From Luteimonas galliterrae (GTDB lineage Bacteria > Pseudomonadota > Gammaproteobacteria > Xanthomonadales > Xanthomonadaceae): a DNA stretch of 64,000 nt. Both the position numbers and the translations under genes were made by a program. The notes beneath the pieces were generated by a model. That model worked only from the letters and a program-made list of their open reading frames with translations, ran no database searches and had not been told where the DNA came from. Position 1 is the stretch's first letter. The number at the start of each line of letters is the position of its first letter. The DNA is taken from NCBI RefSeq assembly GCF_023374055.1, contig NZ_JAMBEP010000001.1, positions 1,922,001 through 1,986,000 of the forward strand, in the 5' to 3' direction. This document shows positions 1-10,255 of this stretch, piece after piece.

Positions 1-203
1 CGGTGGTCTCCGGGCACATCCGCGGTCTGACCAATACGCTGCCGCTGCACATCGAGATCCTTTACAACGAGTTCGACAGCACCGCCGCTTTCGCTGCGGC
101 CTCGCTGCTGACCGGCCTGGCCTTGATCACGTTGATAGTTAAATTTTGGTTGGAGGCGCGCCACGGCGACGCTCTCGCCAAATCCCACAGGCGCCACCCA
201 TGA
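1..203 (+). CDS. cysW: Sulfate ABC transporter permease CysW, C-terminal end (5' truncated)
   Basis: This is the last 66 or so codons of an inner-membrane permease; the start lies before the window. The visible part reads [20 protein letters not shown], the conserved C-terminal stretch of CysW, then a last membrane helix (about residues 30-48 of the fragment) and a short basic cytoplasmic tail. CysW pairs with CysT in the CysTWA-Sbp importer that brings sulfate or thiosulfate into the cytoplasm for cysteine synthesis. The TGA stop at 201-203 overlaps an ATG at 200, and the ATPase cysA follows in the same direction, so the two are probably one operon. Confidence 0.85.
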   Translation, partial: VVSGHIRGLTNTLPLHIEILYNEFDSTAAFAAASLLTGLALITLIVKFWLEARHGDALAKSHRRHP

Positions 204-313
204 ACCTCGCCAGAGCCGCTATCCGATCCGACTGGAATGCCGCGCCGTTGGCCGCCCCGTCGCCTGCTTCACCGGCAATAGGCCATCATGGGCACGCCCA
301 CACGAGACACGGC

Positions 314-1360
314 ATGGACCTGAAGATCCGCCAACTCAGCAAGCATTATGCGAACGTCGCCGCGCTCGACGCGATCGATCTCGATGTCGAATCGGGCGAA
401 CTGGTTGCGCTGCTCGGCCCGTCGGGCTCGGGCAAGACCACACTATTGCGCGTAATCGCCGGCCTGCTGCATCCTGACAGCGGCCGCGTGCTGTTCGGCG
501 AGAACGATGCGACCAGCCTGAGCCTGCGCGAGCGCAACGTCGGTTTCGTGTTCCAGCATTATGCGTTGTTCAAGCACATGACCGTGGCCGAGAACATCGC
601 ATTCGGCCTGCGCAGCCGGCCGCGGCGACGCCGTCCGGACAAGGCCGCGATCAAACGCCGCGTCGACGAACTATTGACGCTGATCCAGCTGCCGGAATTC
701 GGCGCGCGCTATCCCGAACAGCTCTCCGGCGGCCAGAAGCAGCGCGTCGCGCTGGCGCGCGCGCTGGCCATCGACCCGACGGTGCTGCTGCTGGACGAAC
801 CTTTCGGCGCGCTCGATGCCAAGGTCCGCGTCGAACTGCGCCGCTGGCTGCGGCGCCTGCACGAGCAGACCGGGCAAACCACGTTGTTCGTCACCCACGA
901 CCAGGAAGAAGCGCTCGAATTGGCCGACCGCGTGGTGGTGCTGAAGGACGGCGGTATAGAACAGGTCGGCACGCCCGACGAAATCTACGGCGAACCCGCT
1001 TCGGCCTACGTGTTCGACTTCATCGGCCGCGCCAATACGCTCGAGGGTCGCATCGACGGCGGCCAGTTCGTGCTCGACGGCCATGCCTTGCGCCTGCCCG
1101 CGGATACGGACGACAGCGGACCCGCGCAGTTGTACGTGCGCCCGCACGATCTCGCCCCCACGGCGCTCGATACGGGCCTGCGCGCCGAAGTTGCCGCCGT
1201 GCACCGGCGCGCCGACCGCACCACGCTGGAATTGCGCGTCCAGGGGCAGGCCAAGCCGCTGGAGTTCGATTGGCCGGCGGCGTCGCAAGCCGCAGTACCC
1301 GCCGCCGGTAGCGAGATCGGTCTGCAATTGCTGCGCTATCGCGTGTATCCGGCGCGGTAG
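314..1360 (+). CDS. cysA: Sulfate/thiosulfate ABC transporter ATP-binding protein CysA
   Basis: ATPase subunit of the sulfate importer, acting on the cytoplasmic face of CysT/CysW. From the start used here (348 aa) it shows the Walker [10 protein letters not shown] at residues 35-43, signature [15 protein letters not shown], Walker [15 protein letters not shown], the switch histidine in FVTHDQEEA, and a C-terminal TOBE-like regulatory region. Length fits the family. The start is ambiguous: an in-frame ATG at 200 overlaps the cysW stop (ATGA) and would add 38 residues of low-complexity sequence. The ATG at 314 begins exactly where the conserved ATPase fold starts, so it is preferred. The overlap still suggests translational coupling with cysW. 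Confidence 0.9.
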   Translation: MDLKIRQLSKHYANVAALDAIDLDVESGELVALLGPSGSGKTTLLRVIAGLLHPDSGRVLFGENDATSLSLRERNVGFVFQHYALFKHMTVAENIAFGLRSRPRRRRPDKAAIKRRVDELLTLIQLPEFGARYPEQLSGGQKQRVALARALAIDPTVLLLDEPFGALDAKVRVELRRWLRRLHEQTGQTTLFVTHDQEEALELADRVVVLKDGGIEQVGTPDEIYGEPASAYVFDFIGRANTLEGRIDGGQFVLDGHALRLPADTDDSGPAQLYVRPHDLAPTALDTGLRAEVAAVHRRADRTTLELRVQGQAKPLEFDWPAASQAAVPAAGSEIGLQLLRYRVYPAR

Positions 1361-1372
1361 CCGGCGCAACGA

Positions 1373-1900
1373 TCAAGGCGCCGTCGGAATCCGGGCGAAC
1401 ATATCCTTGATCACGCTGTCGACCACGCCTTTGACCTGATCCTGCGACGGAGGCAGTACGCCTGTCGCGGTGCCGCGCCACACCGCGCGCTTGGCGGACA
1501 GGTCGAACAGATCCACGACCAGCGTGCCTTCGCGATAGGCGACCGCGCGCGTGGTCATCGTGCCCATGCCGGCCATCGGACCGCGGCCGCCGCCGCCCGG
1601 GCTGTAGACGCTTTCCAGCGTCTGCTTGTTGGCCGTCGCCACCTGCACGCGCACCGCGATATCGCCATCGGCGGTTTTCCGCCAACCCCGCTGCTGCAGT
1701 TGCGCATCGATCGCGCCGACGATGAACTGCGATCCTTCCGGCGTGGCGCCTTCGGGCTGGGTCAGCCAGGAATAGGTCTTGTACGCGCTGAACACCGCAT
1801 CCGGGGCCACTTCGGTCCTGATGTCGGCGGAGGGACCGCTGGTGGTGGCGCAACCGCTCGACAATCCGGCTGCGAGGAACAGTACGAGTAGGAATCTCAT
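1373..1900 (-). CDS. DUF4136-type lipoprotein
   Basis: A 175-residue predicted outer-membrane or periplasmic lipoprotein. The N-terminus MRFLLVLFLAAGLSSGC is a lipoprotein signal with lipobox LSSGC. The body has the DUF4136 pattern: a YKTYSW motif near the start, then a glycine-rich loop (about residues 105-120) and a terminal helix with VVDSVIKDMF. No enzymatic residues are evident and the family has no firm function. The start at 1900 is chosen because it opens the signal peptide; an in-frame ATG 24 bases upstream would spoil it. It converges on cysA with a 12-base gap. Confidence 0.75.
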   Translation of the reverse strand: MRFLLVLFLAAGLSSGCATTSGPSADIRTEVAPDAVFSAYKTYSWLTQPEGATPEGSQFIVGAIDAQLQQRGWRKTADGDIAVRVQVATANKQTLESVYSPGGGGRGPMAGMGTMTTRAVAYREGTLVVDLFDLSAKRAVWRGTATGVLPPSQDQVKGVVDSVIKDMFARIPTAP

Positions 1901-2044
1901 CGTTGCGTCTCCCATGCGAGGCACTGCGCGATGGCGCGCGCAAGCCTATCCGGTAAAACGCCGGCACGTGGCGATACCGGCCAGTCGTCCAAGCCGGAGC
2001 ATCCGGTCGAAACCGATCCTATCGCGGCCCCGGTGGAACCGACT

Positions 2045-2791
2045 TCAGGCTTCGCGCGAACCGGCATCGCCGATGAAGCGCAAGCCCACCCCGGGCTCGG
2101 TGGCGATATAACGCGGCGCGGCGGCATCGTCCTGCAGCTTGTGGCGCAGCTTGCCGACCAGGATGCGCAAGTAGTGCGTGTCTTCCTGATGGGTCGGCCC
2201 CCACACTTCGCGCAGCAGCTGCGGCTGGGTGACCACGCGGCCGGCGTGCTGCAGCAGCATGGCCAGCAGCGCGTATTCCTTGCGGGTCAGCGCGACCGGC
2301 GCGCCGTCGAGTTTCACTTCGCGCCGGACCAGGTCGATATGCAGGCGGCCGTCGTCGAACACCGGCACAACCTCGGCGGGTTGCGCATGCATGCGCAGCA
2401 GTCCGCGCACGCGCGCCATCAATTCCTGCACGCCGAAGGGCTTGGTGACGTAATCGTTGGCGCCGGCATCGAGCGCGGCGACTTTCTCTGCCTCGCCGGC
2501 GCGCACGGTGAGCATGATCACCGGCACCTGCGACCAGCCGCGCAATTCGCGCAGCACCTCGTGGCCGTCGCGATCGGGCAGGCCGATGTCCAACATCACC
2601 AGGTCCGCGCCCTGCGTGGCCAATGCCGCCAGCCCCGCTTCGCCGTTTTCGGCCAGCGTCACCGCGTAGCCTTGCGCGCGCAGGCTGATTTCGAGGAAGC
2701 GGCGGATCTGCGGCTCGTCGTCGATCACCAGCACGCGCGGCGCCGGCGCCGATGGTACGGCCGTTGCGGGAGTGGCGCGCTCGTCGTTCAC
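2045..2791 (-). CDS. kdpE: Response regulator KdpE
   Basis: OmpR-family transcriptional activator of the kdp potassium-uptake operon, 248 aa. The receiver domain (about 19-135) has the acidic pair D24-D25, phospho-acceptor D68 (VMLDIGLP), T95 and K117 (TKPF). The C-terminal winged helix (about 150-240) carries the typical LTRKEYALLAMLLQHAGRVV and DTHYLRILVGKLRHKL motifs. It is phosphorylated by KdpD, encoded just upstream with a 7-base gap, and then binds the kdp promoter. It ends the torF-kdpFABCDE run on the minus strand. Confidence 0.95.
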   Translation of the reverse strand: MNDERATPATAVPSAPAPRVLVIDDEPQIRRFLEISLRAQGYAVTLAENGEAGLAALATQGADLVMLDIGLPDRDGHEVLRELRGWSQVPVIMLTVRAGEAEKVAALDAGANDYVTKPFGVQELMARVRGLLRMHAQPAEVVPVFDDGRLHIDLVRREVKLDGAPVALTRKEYALLAMLLQHAGRVVTQPQLLREVWGPTHQEDTHYLRILVGKLRHKLQDDAAAPRYIATEPGVGLRFIGDAGSREA

Positions 2792-2798
2792 GCGGTGC

Positions 2799-5486
2799 TC
2801 AATCCTCCGTGGCCGCAGCGCCGGGCGGCGGCTCGATCAGCGGCAGGGTAATGCGGATCGTGGTGCCATGGCCATCCGACCCTGGCAGGGCCTCCACGCT
2901 GCCGCCGTGCGCGCCGATCATGCCTTGGCAGATGGTCAGGCCCAAGCCGGTGCCTTCGCGGCCGCGATCTCCGCGTTCCACGCTGTAGAAGACGTCGAAG
3001 ATGCGTTTGCGCTCGTCCTCGGGGATGCCGGGGCCGCGGTCGCGCACATCGATGCGCAGGACCTGTCCCGGACTTGATCCGGGAGCGCCATCGGCCATGC
3101 GCGCGTCGATGCCTACCGCCGCACCCGGCGGCGAGAATTTGGCGGCGTTCTCCATCACGTTGAACAAAGCCTGCTCGACCAGCGCCGGATGCACCCAGAT
3201 CGGGGGCAACCCGGCTTCGATCGACAGCTCGAAACGCACGCTCGGTTGATAGCGCTGCAACCGCGCCACCGCCGACCCGATCAGCTCGTCGACGCCGATC
3301 CAGTCGCGGTTCAAGGTGAGGCCGCCGTGACCGAGGCGGGTCATGTCGAGCAGGTTCTGGATGTAGCGGTCCAGGCGTTCGCCTTCCAGGCGGATCGTTT
3401 CCAACAGCGCGTGGCGGTCGTCTGCGCTCAACGACGCGGCGTAATTGTCCAAACTACTGGCGGCGCCGATGATGGAAGCCAAAGGCGAGCGCAGATCGTG
3501 CGATACCGACGACAGCAGCGCCGAGCGCAGGCGTTCGGTTTCGTTGCCGACGCGCGCGTCCTCCAGGTCGTCGACCAGGCGCGTGCGTACGATCGCCTGC
3601 GCGATTTCCTGGGCCATGGCTTCGGCCAGCCGGCGTTGTTCGATGCCCGGCTTGCGCATGCCTTCGCCGAAGCGCAAGCCGGCCACGCCGAGCGCTTCGC
3701 GTTCGTCTGAGAGCGGCAGGAACCACCAGTCGGACGAGTTGAGCGTATCGGTATGGCGGCCGGCCGGTTGCTGGTTGCGCTGGCTCCAGTCGGCGGCCGC
3801 CATCGCCTTCGCATCCGGCGGCGGCACGCCGGACGAGATGAAGTCCTGCCCGCCGATGCGCACCCACGCCTCCATGCCGAGCGCGCGCTTGAACGCCTCG
3901 CGCCCGGCGCGCACTACCTGGCCGAGGTCGGCCGCGCCGGTGAGTCGCCTGCTCAGATCCTGCAAGGCCGTGGCATGCGCATTGGCTGCGCGCAAGGCCA
4001 GCACTTGCGCGCGCAGCTTCGACGCCAGGCGCCCGGCCACCAGCGCCGCGAGCAGGAACAGGAATACCGTCGCCACGCCCTGGCGAGCGCCGATGTACAG
4101 GGTGTAGCGCGGGTCGATGAAGAAGAAGTTGTACGCCAGGAAGCACAGCATCGCCGCCAGCACGGCCGCGACCATGCGCGTGCGCGCGGCGACCAGCACC
4201 ACCGCGACGATGAAGATCAACGACAGATCGTCGAGCCCAACCCAGCGCTCGGCCAGCCAGGCCAAGCCTACCGCGCCGCCGGCGGCGGCGACGGCGAGCG
4301 CGGCATCGCTGCCGCTCATCAGGCTGCGCATATCGCGCCAGGAGCGCCGCGCGCGGGCGCGCGCTTCGGGGGTGCTGACGATGGTGAGCTCGTAGTGCGC
4401 GCCGCGCTGGATCAGCTGCTGGGTCAGGGTGCGATTGAACATGCGCGCCCACGGCCGCTCGCGGGTGCGGCCGAGCACGATGGTGGACGCGCCGATGCGC
4501 GCCGCGTGGTCGAGCAGGCCGTCGACGATATTCCCGCCCTGCAATACGTCGGCGTTGCCGCCCAGGCGCCGTGCGAGCGCGAAGGCGCGGTCCAATTCCA
4601 ATTGCCGTTGCGGATCGAGCACGCGCCCGGCCTGCACCGTGACCACCGTCCAGGGCGCGTCGCGGCGTTCGGCCAGCCGTCGGCCGACCCGGACCATGTA
4701 TTCGGACTGGCCGAGGCCGTCGATCGCCACCAGCACGCCGCGGCGCACGCCCATGCCGCCGAGGCCGCGCGCGGCCTTGGCGTCGCGCAGGTCGCTGTCA
4801 ACGCGGTCGGCGGCGGTTTGCATCGCCAGCTCGCGCAACGCGGTGAGGTTGGACGGCGAGAAGAACGCCTGCAACGCGTGCGCCGCCTGCTCGGGCACAT
4901 ACACCTTGCCCTGCTTGAGGCGCTCGATCAGCTCGCGCGGCGGCAGGTCGACGAGCACGATGTCGCGCAGCCGGTCGAATACCGCATCCGGCACGGTCTC
5001 GCCGACACGCACGCCGGTGATGCGGTGGACGACGTCGTTGAGGCTTTCCAAGTGCTGGATGTTGATCGTGGTGTAGACGTCGATGCCGGCGTCGAGCAGC
5101 TCCACCACATCCTGCCAGCGCCGTTCGTGACGGCTGCCGGGAACGTTGCGGTGCGCCAGTTCGTCGATCAGCGCGACTTGCGGCTTGCGCGTCAGCATCG
5201 CGTCGAGATCGAATTCCTGCAAGGTGTGGCCGCGATGCCCGATCTGCTTGCGCGGCAGCACTTCCAGCCCCTGCAGCAGCGCGGCGGTCTCGGCGCGGCC
5301 GTGGGTTTCGACGATGCCGGCGACTACGTCCGTGCCCTGGCGTTTCAACTCCGCGGCGCGCGACAGCATGGCGTAGGTCTTGCCGACGCCGGGCGCCGCG
5401 CCCAGGAACACTTTCAATTGCCCGCCGCGCTCACGCTGCAATTCGTCGAGCAGGGCGTTGGCCTGGGTTTCGCGGGGGTCGGTCAT
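2799..5486 (-). CDS. kdpD: Sensor histidine kinase KdpD
   Basis: Inner-membrane sensor kinase responding to potassium limitation and turgor, 895 aa. Domain order: N-terminal KdpD domain with P-loop GAAPGVGKT (residues 29-37) and the DELAHRNVPG motif; a universal-stress-protein-like domain (about 245-370); four membrane helices (about 395-500, including LSLIFIVAVVLVAARTR); a GAF-like region; a dimerisation/phospho-acceptor helix with SSVSHDLRSPLASIIG; and a C-terminal ATPase with N box, GPGIPEDE and GTGLGL. The ATG at 5486 is chosen over one 69 bases upstream because the family starts near here. The gap to kdpC is unusually long (274 bp) and holds a repeat element. Confidence 0.95.
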   Translation of the reverse strand: MTDPRETQANALLDELQRERGGQLKVFLGAAPGVGKTYAMLSRAAELKRQGTDVVAGIVETHGRAETAALLQGLEVLPRKQIGHRGHTLQEFDLDAMLTRKPQVALIDELAHRNVPGSRHERRWQDVVELLDAGIDVYTTINIQHLESLNDVVHRITGVRVGETVPDAVFDRLRDIVLVDLPPRELIERLKQGKVYVPEQAAHALQAFFSPSNLTALRELAMQTAADRVDSDLRDAKAARGLGGMGVRRGVLVAIDGLGQSEYMVRVGRRLAERRDAPWTVVTVQAGRVLDPQRQLELDRAFALARRLGGNADVLQGGNIVDGLLDHAARIGASTIVLGRTRERPWARMFNRTLTQQLIQRGAHYELTIVSTPEARARARRSWRDMRSLMSGSDAALAVAAAGGAVGLAWLAERWVGLDDLSLIFIVAVVLVAARTRMVAAVLAAMLCFLAYNFFFIDPRYTLYIGARQGVATVFLFLLAALVAGRLASKLRAQVLALRAANAHATALQDLSRRLTGAADLGQVVRAGREAFKRALGMEAWVRIGGQDFISSGVPPPDAKAMAAADWSQRNQQPAGRHTDTLNSSDWWFLPLSDEREALGVAGLRFGEGMRKPGIEQRRLAEAMAQEIAQAIVRTRLVDDLEDARVGNETERLRSALLSSVSHDLRSPLASIIGAASSLDNYAASLSADDRHALLETIRLEGERLDRYIQNLLDMTRLGHGGLTLNRDWIGVDELIGSAVARLQRYQPSVRFELSIEAGLPPIWVHPALVEQALFNVMENAAKFSPPGAAVGIDARMADGAPGSSPGQVLRIDVRDRGPGIPEDERKRIFDVFYSVERGDRGREGTGLGLTICQGMIGAHGGSVEALPGSDGHGTTIRITLPLIEPPPGAAATED

Positions 5487-5547
5487 GAGCCTATTGTGCG
5501 CTTGGGCAGGTCGCCATTCACCGGGCCGGTTCACCGTTGCACTATGA

Positions 5548-5706
5548 GCCGTCATTCCCGCGAAGGCGGGAATCCAGCGGCTTGCTTAAGCCCTCTCCCG
5601 CTTGCGGGAGAGGGTTGGGTGAGGGCGCGCGATATCGCCGATAGCGCCGCCTGCATCTGTGGCGGCGTCAAAGTCGCTGGATTCCCGCCTTCGCGGGAAT
5701 GACGGC
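5548..5706. repeat. MITE-like 159-bp element with perfect 32-bp terminal inverted repeats
   Basis: The first 32 bases (5548-5579) and the last 32 (5675-5706) are exact reverse complements. Each arm is itself a palindrome with core ATTCCCGC-GAAG-GCGGGAAT, the dRS3-like unit common in many proteobacteria. Inside lies a second hairpin, CCCTCTCCCGC (5591-5601), TT, then GCGGGAGAGGG (5604-5614). A further degenerate copy of the arm (CTGGATCCCGGCCTTCGCCG) lies at about 5724-5752. No ORF is supported. The element separates kdpC from kdpD, so a transcript running through would carry a long hairpin. Confidence 0.85.
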
Positions 5707-5760
5707 TGAGAGCAAAGGCACTGGATCCCGGCCTTCGCCGGGATGACGGACGAAGAGGTT

Positions 5761-6351
5761 TCATTTCCTCGAGTCCAGCGCCAAATTCAATTCCAGCACA
5801 TTTACCCGCGGCAGTCCGAATAACCCAAATTGCGGCCTTTCCGTGTGCTGCGCGATCAATCGCTCGACTTGCGCCACTTCCATTCCACGCGCCTTGGCCA
5901 CCCGCGCGGCCTGCACCTGCGCACCCCGCAGCGTGATGTGCGGATCCAGGCCGCTGCCGGACTGCGTGATCAATTCGATCGGCACGTCGGCAGCGACGAT
6001 ACCCTCGCGCGCTGCGACGGCCGCACGCGCTTCGTCGATGCGCTTGCGCAGATCGGGGTTGGTGCGTGCCTGGTTGCTGCCTGCCGCCGCCATCGGATCG
6101 TAATTCGGCCCGCTCGGACGCGCCTGGAAATATCCATCGGCGACGAAAGGTTGCGGGATCAGCGCTGAGCCGACCGCCTTGCCGTCGCGTTCGATGATGC
6201 TGCCGTTGGCTTGGTACGGAAACAGCACTCGGCCCAGTCCGGCGCCGGCCAGCGAATACAACAGGCCCATTACCAGGACGGCGACGAGCGAAAGCCCGAT
6301 CGACCCGCGCAGGTCGTAGCCGTTGCCCAATGCGGAATTACGAGTGCTCAT
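5761..6351 (-). CDS. kdpC: Potassium-transporting ATPase subunit KdpC
   Basis: Single-span membrane subunit of the KdpFABC potassium pump, 196 aa, stabilising the KdpA-KdpB complex and its ATP use. One transmembrane helix lies near the N-terminus (about residues 16-40, SIGLSLVAVLVMGLLYSLAG). The extracytoplasmic part holds the family motifs FQARPSGPNYDPMAAAGSN, DVPIELITQSGSGLDPH and QVERLI. The gene starts 1 base after the kdpB stop, a tight operon junction. Downstream the spacing to kdpD is widened to 274 bp by the palindromic element at 5548-5706. Confidence 0.95.
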   Translation of the reverse strand: MSTRNSALGNGYDLRGSIGLSLVAVLVMGLLYSLAGAGLGRVLFPYQANGSIIERDGKAVGSALIPQPFVADGYFQARPSGPNYDPMAAAGSNQARTNPDLRKRIDEARAAVAAREGIVAADVPIELITQSGSGLDPHITLRGAQVQAARVAKARGMEVAQVERLIAQHTERPQFGLFGLPRVNVLELNLALDSRK

Positions 6352-6352
6352 C

Positions 6353-8398
6353 TCAGGCTCCCACGACCGCCGCCAGCAGCAGGTCGATCAATTTGATGCC
6401 GATGAAAGGTAGAATCACGCCGCCGATGCCGTAGACCAGCATGTTCCGGCGCAGCAGCGACACTGCGCTGGCCGGCTTGAAACGCACGCCGCGCAGGGCG
6501 AGCGGAATCAGCGCGGGGATGATCAGCGCATTGAAGATCAGCGCCGCCAGCACCGCATTGGCCGGGCTGGACAGATGCATAACGTTGAGCGCCGCCATTT
6601 GCGGGATCGCGGCGGCGAAGATCGCCGGCAGGATCGCGAAATACTTCGACACGTCGTTCGCCAGCGAGAACGTGGTCAGCGCGCCGCGCGTGATCAGCTG
6701 CTGCTTGCCGACTTCGACCACGGCCAGCAGTTTGGCCGGATCGCTGTCCAGGTCGACCATGTTGCCGGCTTCCTTCGCCGCCTGCGTGCCGGAGTTCATC
6801 GCCAGGCCGACGTCTGCCTGGGCCAGCGCCGGCGCGTCGTTGGTGCCGTCGCCGACCATCGCGATCAGCTTGCCGCCGGCCTGCTCGGCGCGGATCCGGG
6901 CGAGCTTGTCCTCGGGCGTGGCCTCGGCGATGAAATCGTCGACGCCGGCTTCGGCGGCGATCGCGGCGGCGGTCAGCGGGTTGTCGCCGGTGATCATCAC
7001 CGTGCGCACGCCCATCGCACGCAGCCTGGCGAAGCGTTCCTTGACGCCATGCTTGACCACATCGGACAACTCGACCACGCCGAGCAGATGCTTGCCTTCG
7101 GCCACCACCAGCGGCGTCGCGCCGCTGCGCGCGATCTGGTCGATGCGCGCCATCAGCTCCGGCACGGCCCGGCCGCCGAGCGACTGCACGTGCTTGACGA
7201 TCGAATCGCCGGCGCCTTTGCGGATCGTGCGGCCGTCGACGTCGACGCCGGACATGCGCGTATGCGCGCTGAACTGCACATAGTCGGCACGTTCCGGCTC
7301 GGAGACCGTGCAGCCCTGCTCGCGCGCCAGCTTGACGATCGACTTGCCTTCCGGCGTCGGGTCGGCCAGCGACGACAGCAGCGCGGCATCGCGCAGTTGC
7401 GAGGCGTCGACGCCGGCCAGCGGATGGAACGCGGTGGCCTGGCGGTCGCCGTGGGTGATGGTGCCGGTCTTGTCGAGCAGCAGCACGTCCACATCGCCCG
7501 CGACTTCGACCGCCTTGCCGGATTTCGCCAACACATTCGCCGACAGCGCGCGGTTCATGCCGGCGATGCCGATCGCCGGCAGCAGACCGCCGATCGTGGT
7601 CGGGATCAGGCACACCAGCAGCGCGATCAGCAACAGCGTGTCGACCTTGACGCCGACGAAAGCGCCGAGCGCAGGCAGCGTGGCGCAGACGATCAGGAAG
7701 GTCAGCGTCATCGCCGCCAGCAGCATGGTCAGCGCGATCTCGTTCGGCGTCTTCTGCCGGTTCGCGCCTTCGACCAGCGCGATCATGCGGTCGAGGAAGC
7801 TGTGGCCCGGCTCTGCGGTGACGCGCACGATGATTTCGTCGGACAGCACCTTGGTGCCGCCGATCACGCCGGAGCGGTCGGTGCCGGCTTCGCGCAGCAC
7901 CGGCGCGGATTCGCCGGTGACGGCCGATTCGTTGATGGTGGCGACGCCGCGTTCGATCTCGCCGTCGGCGGGAATCTGTTCACCGGCCGACACGATCACC
8001 AGGTCGCCCGGCCGCAGCTGCGAGGCGGGAATGCTCTTTTCGCTGCCGACGCCGCCGTCCAGCTTGCGCGCCGTCAGATCGCGGCGAGCACTGCGCAGCG
8101 ATGCCGCCTGGCCGCGGCCACGGGCTTCGGCCACCGCTTCGGCGAAGTTGGCGAACAGCACGGTCACCAGCAGGATCAGGGTCACCGCCCAACCGAAGGC
8201 CGAGCTGCCTTCGCCGAAAATGGCGATCAGCGCCGACAGGATCGTGCCCATCATCACCACCGCCATCACCGGGCTCTTGACCAGGTGTTGCGGCGCCAGC
8301 TTGACGAAGGATTCGACCAAGGCCTGGCGGAACGCGTCGGCGTCGATCAGCGCCGGATGATCGGCGCGGGTTTTTGTCTTGTAAGCAATCTCGGACAT
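6353..8398 (-). CDS. kdpB: Potassium-transporting P-type ATPase subunit KdpB
   Basis: Catalytic subunit of the KdpFABC pump, 681 aa, a normal KdpB length. Visible motifs: actuator TGES (161-164), phosphorylation site DKTGT with D309, the KGAGDS region of the nucleotide-binding domain, [10 protein letters not shown] and the hinge [12 protein letters not shown]. Membrane helices flank these, including the [15 protein letters not shown] segment before the phosphorylation site. ATP hydrolysis here drives potassium uptake through KdpA. It lies 13 bases after kdpA in the operon. Confidence 0.97.
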   Translation of the reverse strand: MSEIAYKTKTRADHPALIDADAFRQALVESFVKLAPQHLVKSPVMAVVMMGTILSALIAIFGEGSSAFGWAVTLILLVTVLFANFAEAVAEARGRGQAASLRSARRDLTARKLDGGVGSEKSIPASQLRPGDLVIVSAGEQIPADGEIERGVATINESAVTGESAPVLREAGTDRSGVIGGTKVLSDEIIVRVTAEPGHSFLDRMIALVEGANRQKTPNEIALTMLLAAMTLTFLIVCATLPALGAFVGVKVDTLLLIALLVCLIPTTIGGLLPAIGIAGMNRALSANVLAKSGKAVEVAGDVDVLLLDKTGTITHGDRQATAFHPLAGVDASQLRDAALLSSLADPTPEGKSIVKLAREQGCTVSEPERADYVQFSAHTRMSGVDVDGRTIRKGAGDSIVKHVQSLGGRAVPELMARIDQIARSGATPLVVAEGKHLLGVVELSDVVKHGVKERFARLRAMGVRTVMITGDNPLTAAAIAAEAGVDDFIAEATPEDKLARIRAEQAGGKLIAMVGDGTNDAPALAQADVGLAMNSGTQAAKEAGNMVDLDSDPAKLLAVVEVGKQQLITRGALTTFSLANDVSKYFAILPAIFAAAIPQMAALNVMHLSSPANAVLAALIFNALIIPALIPLALRGVRFKPASAVSLLRRNMLVYGIGGVILPFIGIKLIDLLLAAVVGA

Positions 8399-8411
8399 AT
8401 GAGTTCTCCGC

Positions 8412-10139
8412 TCAGTGCGCGACGAGCGTGAGGTGGTCGGCGACCGGGCCCAGCACCAGCGCCGGCGTGAATTGCAGCACGGTGAGGATCACGATCACCG
8501 CGATCAGGGTGAGCGAGAACGTGGACGATTCGATACGCAGCGTGCCCATGCCTTCCGGCGCGACGCGCTTGCGGGCCATCAGGCCGGCGACCGCCAGCGG
8601 CACGATCAGGGCCGGGAATCGGCCCAGGGCCAGCACCAGCGAACAGGTGAGGTTCCACCAGTAAGTGGCATCGCCCAGCCCTTCGAAGCCGGAACCGTTG
8701 TTGGCGAAGGCGGAGGCGTACTCGTAGAACACTTGGCTGATGCCGTGGAAATCCGGATTGGAGTTGCCGGTGAATTGCGGCAGCGCCATCGTCGCGGCGG
8801 TGAAGCCCAGCAGCACCAAGGGCTGCAGCAGGATCAACAGCGCCAGCAACTTCACCTCCTGGGCTTCGATCTTGCGGCCGAACAGTTCGGGCGTGCGCCC
8901 GGTCATCAATCCAGCCAGGAAAACCGCCAGCAGCAGGTAAACCAGGAACTGCTGCAAACCGCAGCCGATGCCGCCCCAAATCGAGTTGATCAGCATGTTG
9001 GCCATCGCTACCATGCCGGTGAGCGGCGCCAGCGAGTCGTGCATCGAATTCACCGAGCCGTTATTGACTTGCGTGGTGATCGAGGACCACAGCGCCGACG
9101 ACTCCACTCCCAGGCGCACTTCCTTGCCTTCCATCAACGCAGGATCCGCGCTGGTGGCCGAATACGCTTCCGACCAGATCGACAGGCCGGTCGACGCCAA
9201 GGACATCAACAACATGGTGCCGAACACCATAGCGGTGAGGCGGCGCCGGCGCGTGAACGGGCCGATCATGAAGACGACTGCGATCGGAATCAGCAGGATG
9301 CCGACCATTTCCAGGACATTGGAAAACGGCGTCGGGTTTTCCAGCGGAACCGCGCTGTTGGGACCGTACCAGCCACCGCCATTGGAGCCTAGCTGCTTGG
9401 CCGCAACCATCGGCGAGACGGGACCGAGCGGAATTTTCTGCGTCTTCATGTCCGCAGCCGCGTCGACCGGCGTCACCTGCGGACCCGCCTCCAGCGTGGA
9501 CGGAACACCTTGGCCGGTCAGCAGCACGGAAAGCATCAGGCACAGCGGCAGCATGAAACGGAACGTGGCGCGGGTCACGTCGGCCCAATAGTTGCCGACG
9601 TCGCGGTCTTCGTTCTCAGCGGCGTGCCCGTGCGTGGCTTCGGCGGCGTCGCGCTCCATTTCCTGGCGGCCGCCAAACAGGGCGCGCAAGGTCGCGACGA
9701 CCATCGCCAAGCCCATCATCGGCGTCGCCACCTGCAGGCCGACGATGCCAACCATCTGCGACAGGTAGGACAGCTGCGCCTGGCCGGAATAGTGCTGCTG
9801 ATTGGTGTTGGTGAGGAACGACACCATCGTGTGCAGCGCCAGGTCCCAGCGCATGTTGGGGATGTCATCGGGATTGAGCGGCAGCCACGCCTGGGTCATG
9901 AACTGCACCCAGACGATCAAGCCGACCACGAGATTGCTGAGCGCGAACGCCTTGGCGTATCCACGCCAGGTCATGCCGCGATTCGGATCGGTACCCAGCA
10001 GCCGGTAGATCGGCTTCTCGATCCAACCGAACAGGCCGTCCACGCGCATCGGTGCGCCGCGCATCACCGCGGCCAGATAGCGCCCCAGCGGCCAGCCGAG
10101 GCCGATCGCCAGCGCGAATACGAACAGGAATTCGTTCAT
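8412..10139 (-). CDS. kdpA: Potassium-transporting ATPase subunit KdpA
   Basis: Potassium-binding, channel-like subunit of the KdpFABC complex, 575 aa with about ten membrane helices. It shows the repeated selectivity-filter regions of the family: [13 protein letters not shown] near residue 110, [20 protein letters not shown] near 250, [17 protein letters not shown] near 355, and a last one at [12 protein letters not shown] near 470. It follows kdpF by 10 bases and precedes kdpB by 13, consistent with one transcript induced at low potassium through KdpDE. Confidence 0.97.
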   Translation of the reverse strand: MNEFLFVFALAIGLGWPLGRYLAAVMRGAPMRVDGLFGWIEKPIYRLLGTDPNRGMTWRGYAKAFALSNLVVGLIVWVQFMTQAWLPLNPDDIPNMRWDLALHTMVSFLTNTNQQHYSGQAQLSYLSQMVGIVGLQVATPMMGLAMVVATLRALFGGRQEMERDAAEATHGHAAENEDRDVGNYWADVTRATFRFMLPLCLMLSVLLTGQGVPSTLEAGPQVTPVDAAADMKTQKIPLGPVSPMVAAKQLGSNGGGWYGPNSAVPLENPTPFSNVLEMVGILLIPIAVVFMIGPFTRRRRLTAMVFGTMLLMSLASTGLSIWSEAYSATSADPALMEGKEVRLGVESSALWSSITTQVNNGSVNSMHDSLAPLTGMVAMANMLINSIWGGIGCGLQQFLVYLLLAVFLAGLMTGRTPELFGRKIEAQEVKLLALLILLQPLVLLGFTAATMALPQFTGNSNPDFHGISQVFYEYASAFANNGSGFEGLGDATYWWNLTCSLVLALGRFPALIVPLAVAGLMARKRVAPEGMGTLRIESSTFSLTLIAVIVILTVLQFTPALVLGPVADHLTLVAH

Positions 10140-10149
10140 GGTCGAAAAC

Positions 10150-10242
10150 TCAGAAGCGGTCGGGATACAGGATCACGAACAGGAGATAGGCGGCCGCGAT
10201 AACGACCGCGATCGCGCAGATCAACGCTAACCAGCCTGGCAT
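10150..10242 (-). CDS. kdpF: Small Kdp subunit KdpF
   Basis: A 30-codon gene. The translation is MPGWLALICAIAVVIAAAYL followed by LFVILYPDRF: one hydrophobic helix ending in the YPDRF/YPExF-type tail typical of KdpF. KdpF is a single-span stabiliser of the KdpABC complex. A good ribosome-binding site (GAGGAG) lies about 6 bases before the ATG. The position, directly upstream of kdpA with a 10-base gap, matches the canonical kdpFABC order. It is easily missed because of its size. Confidence 0.92.
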   Translation of the reverse strand: MPGWLALICAIAVVIAAAYLLFVILYPDRF

Positions 10243-10255
10243 GGAAGTTCTCCTC

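Noticed and set aside
1020-1967. Long minus-strand frame opposite cysA and the DUF4136 gene
   Set aside because: It is the reverse shadow of two recognisable genes, with Arg-rich composition typical of wrong-frame reading in high-GC DNA.
3753-5702. 649-codon plus-strand frame opposite kdpD
   Set aside because: kdpD is unmistakable on the other strand, and this frame has no motif and a biased His/Gln/Arg composition.
6575-8431. 618-codon plus-strand frame opposite kdpB
   Set aside because: Antisense shadow of kdpB; no domain and no ribosome-binding site.
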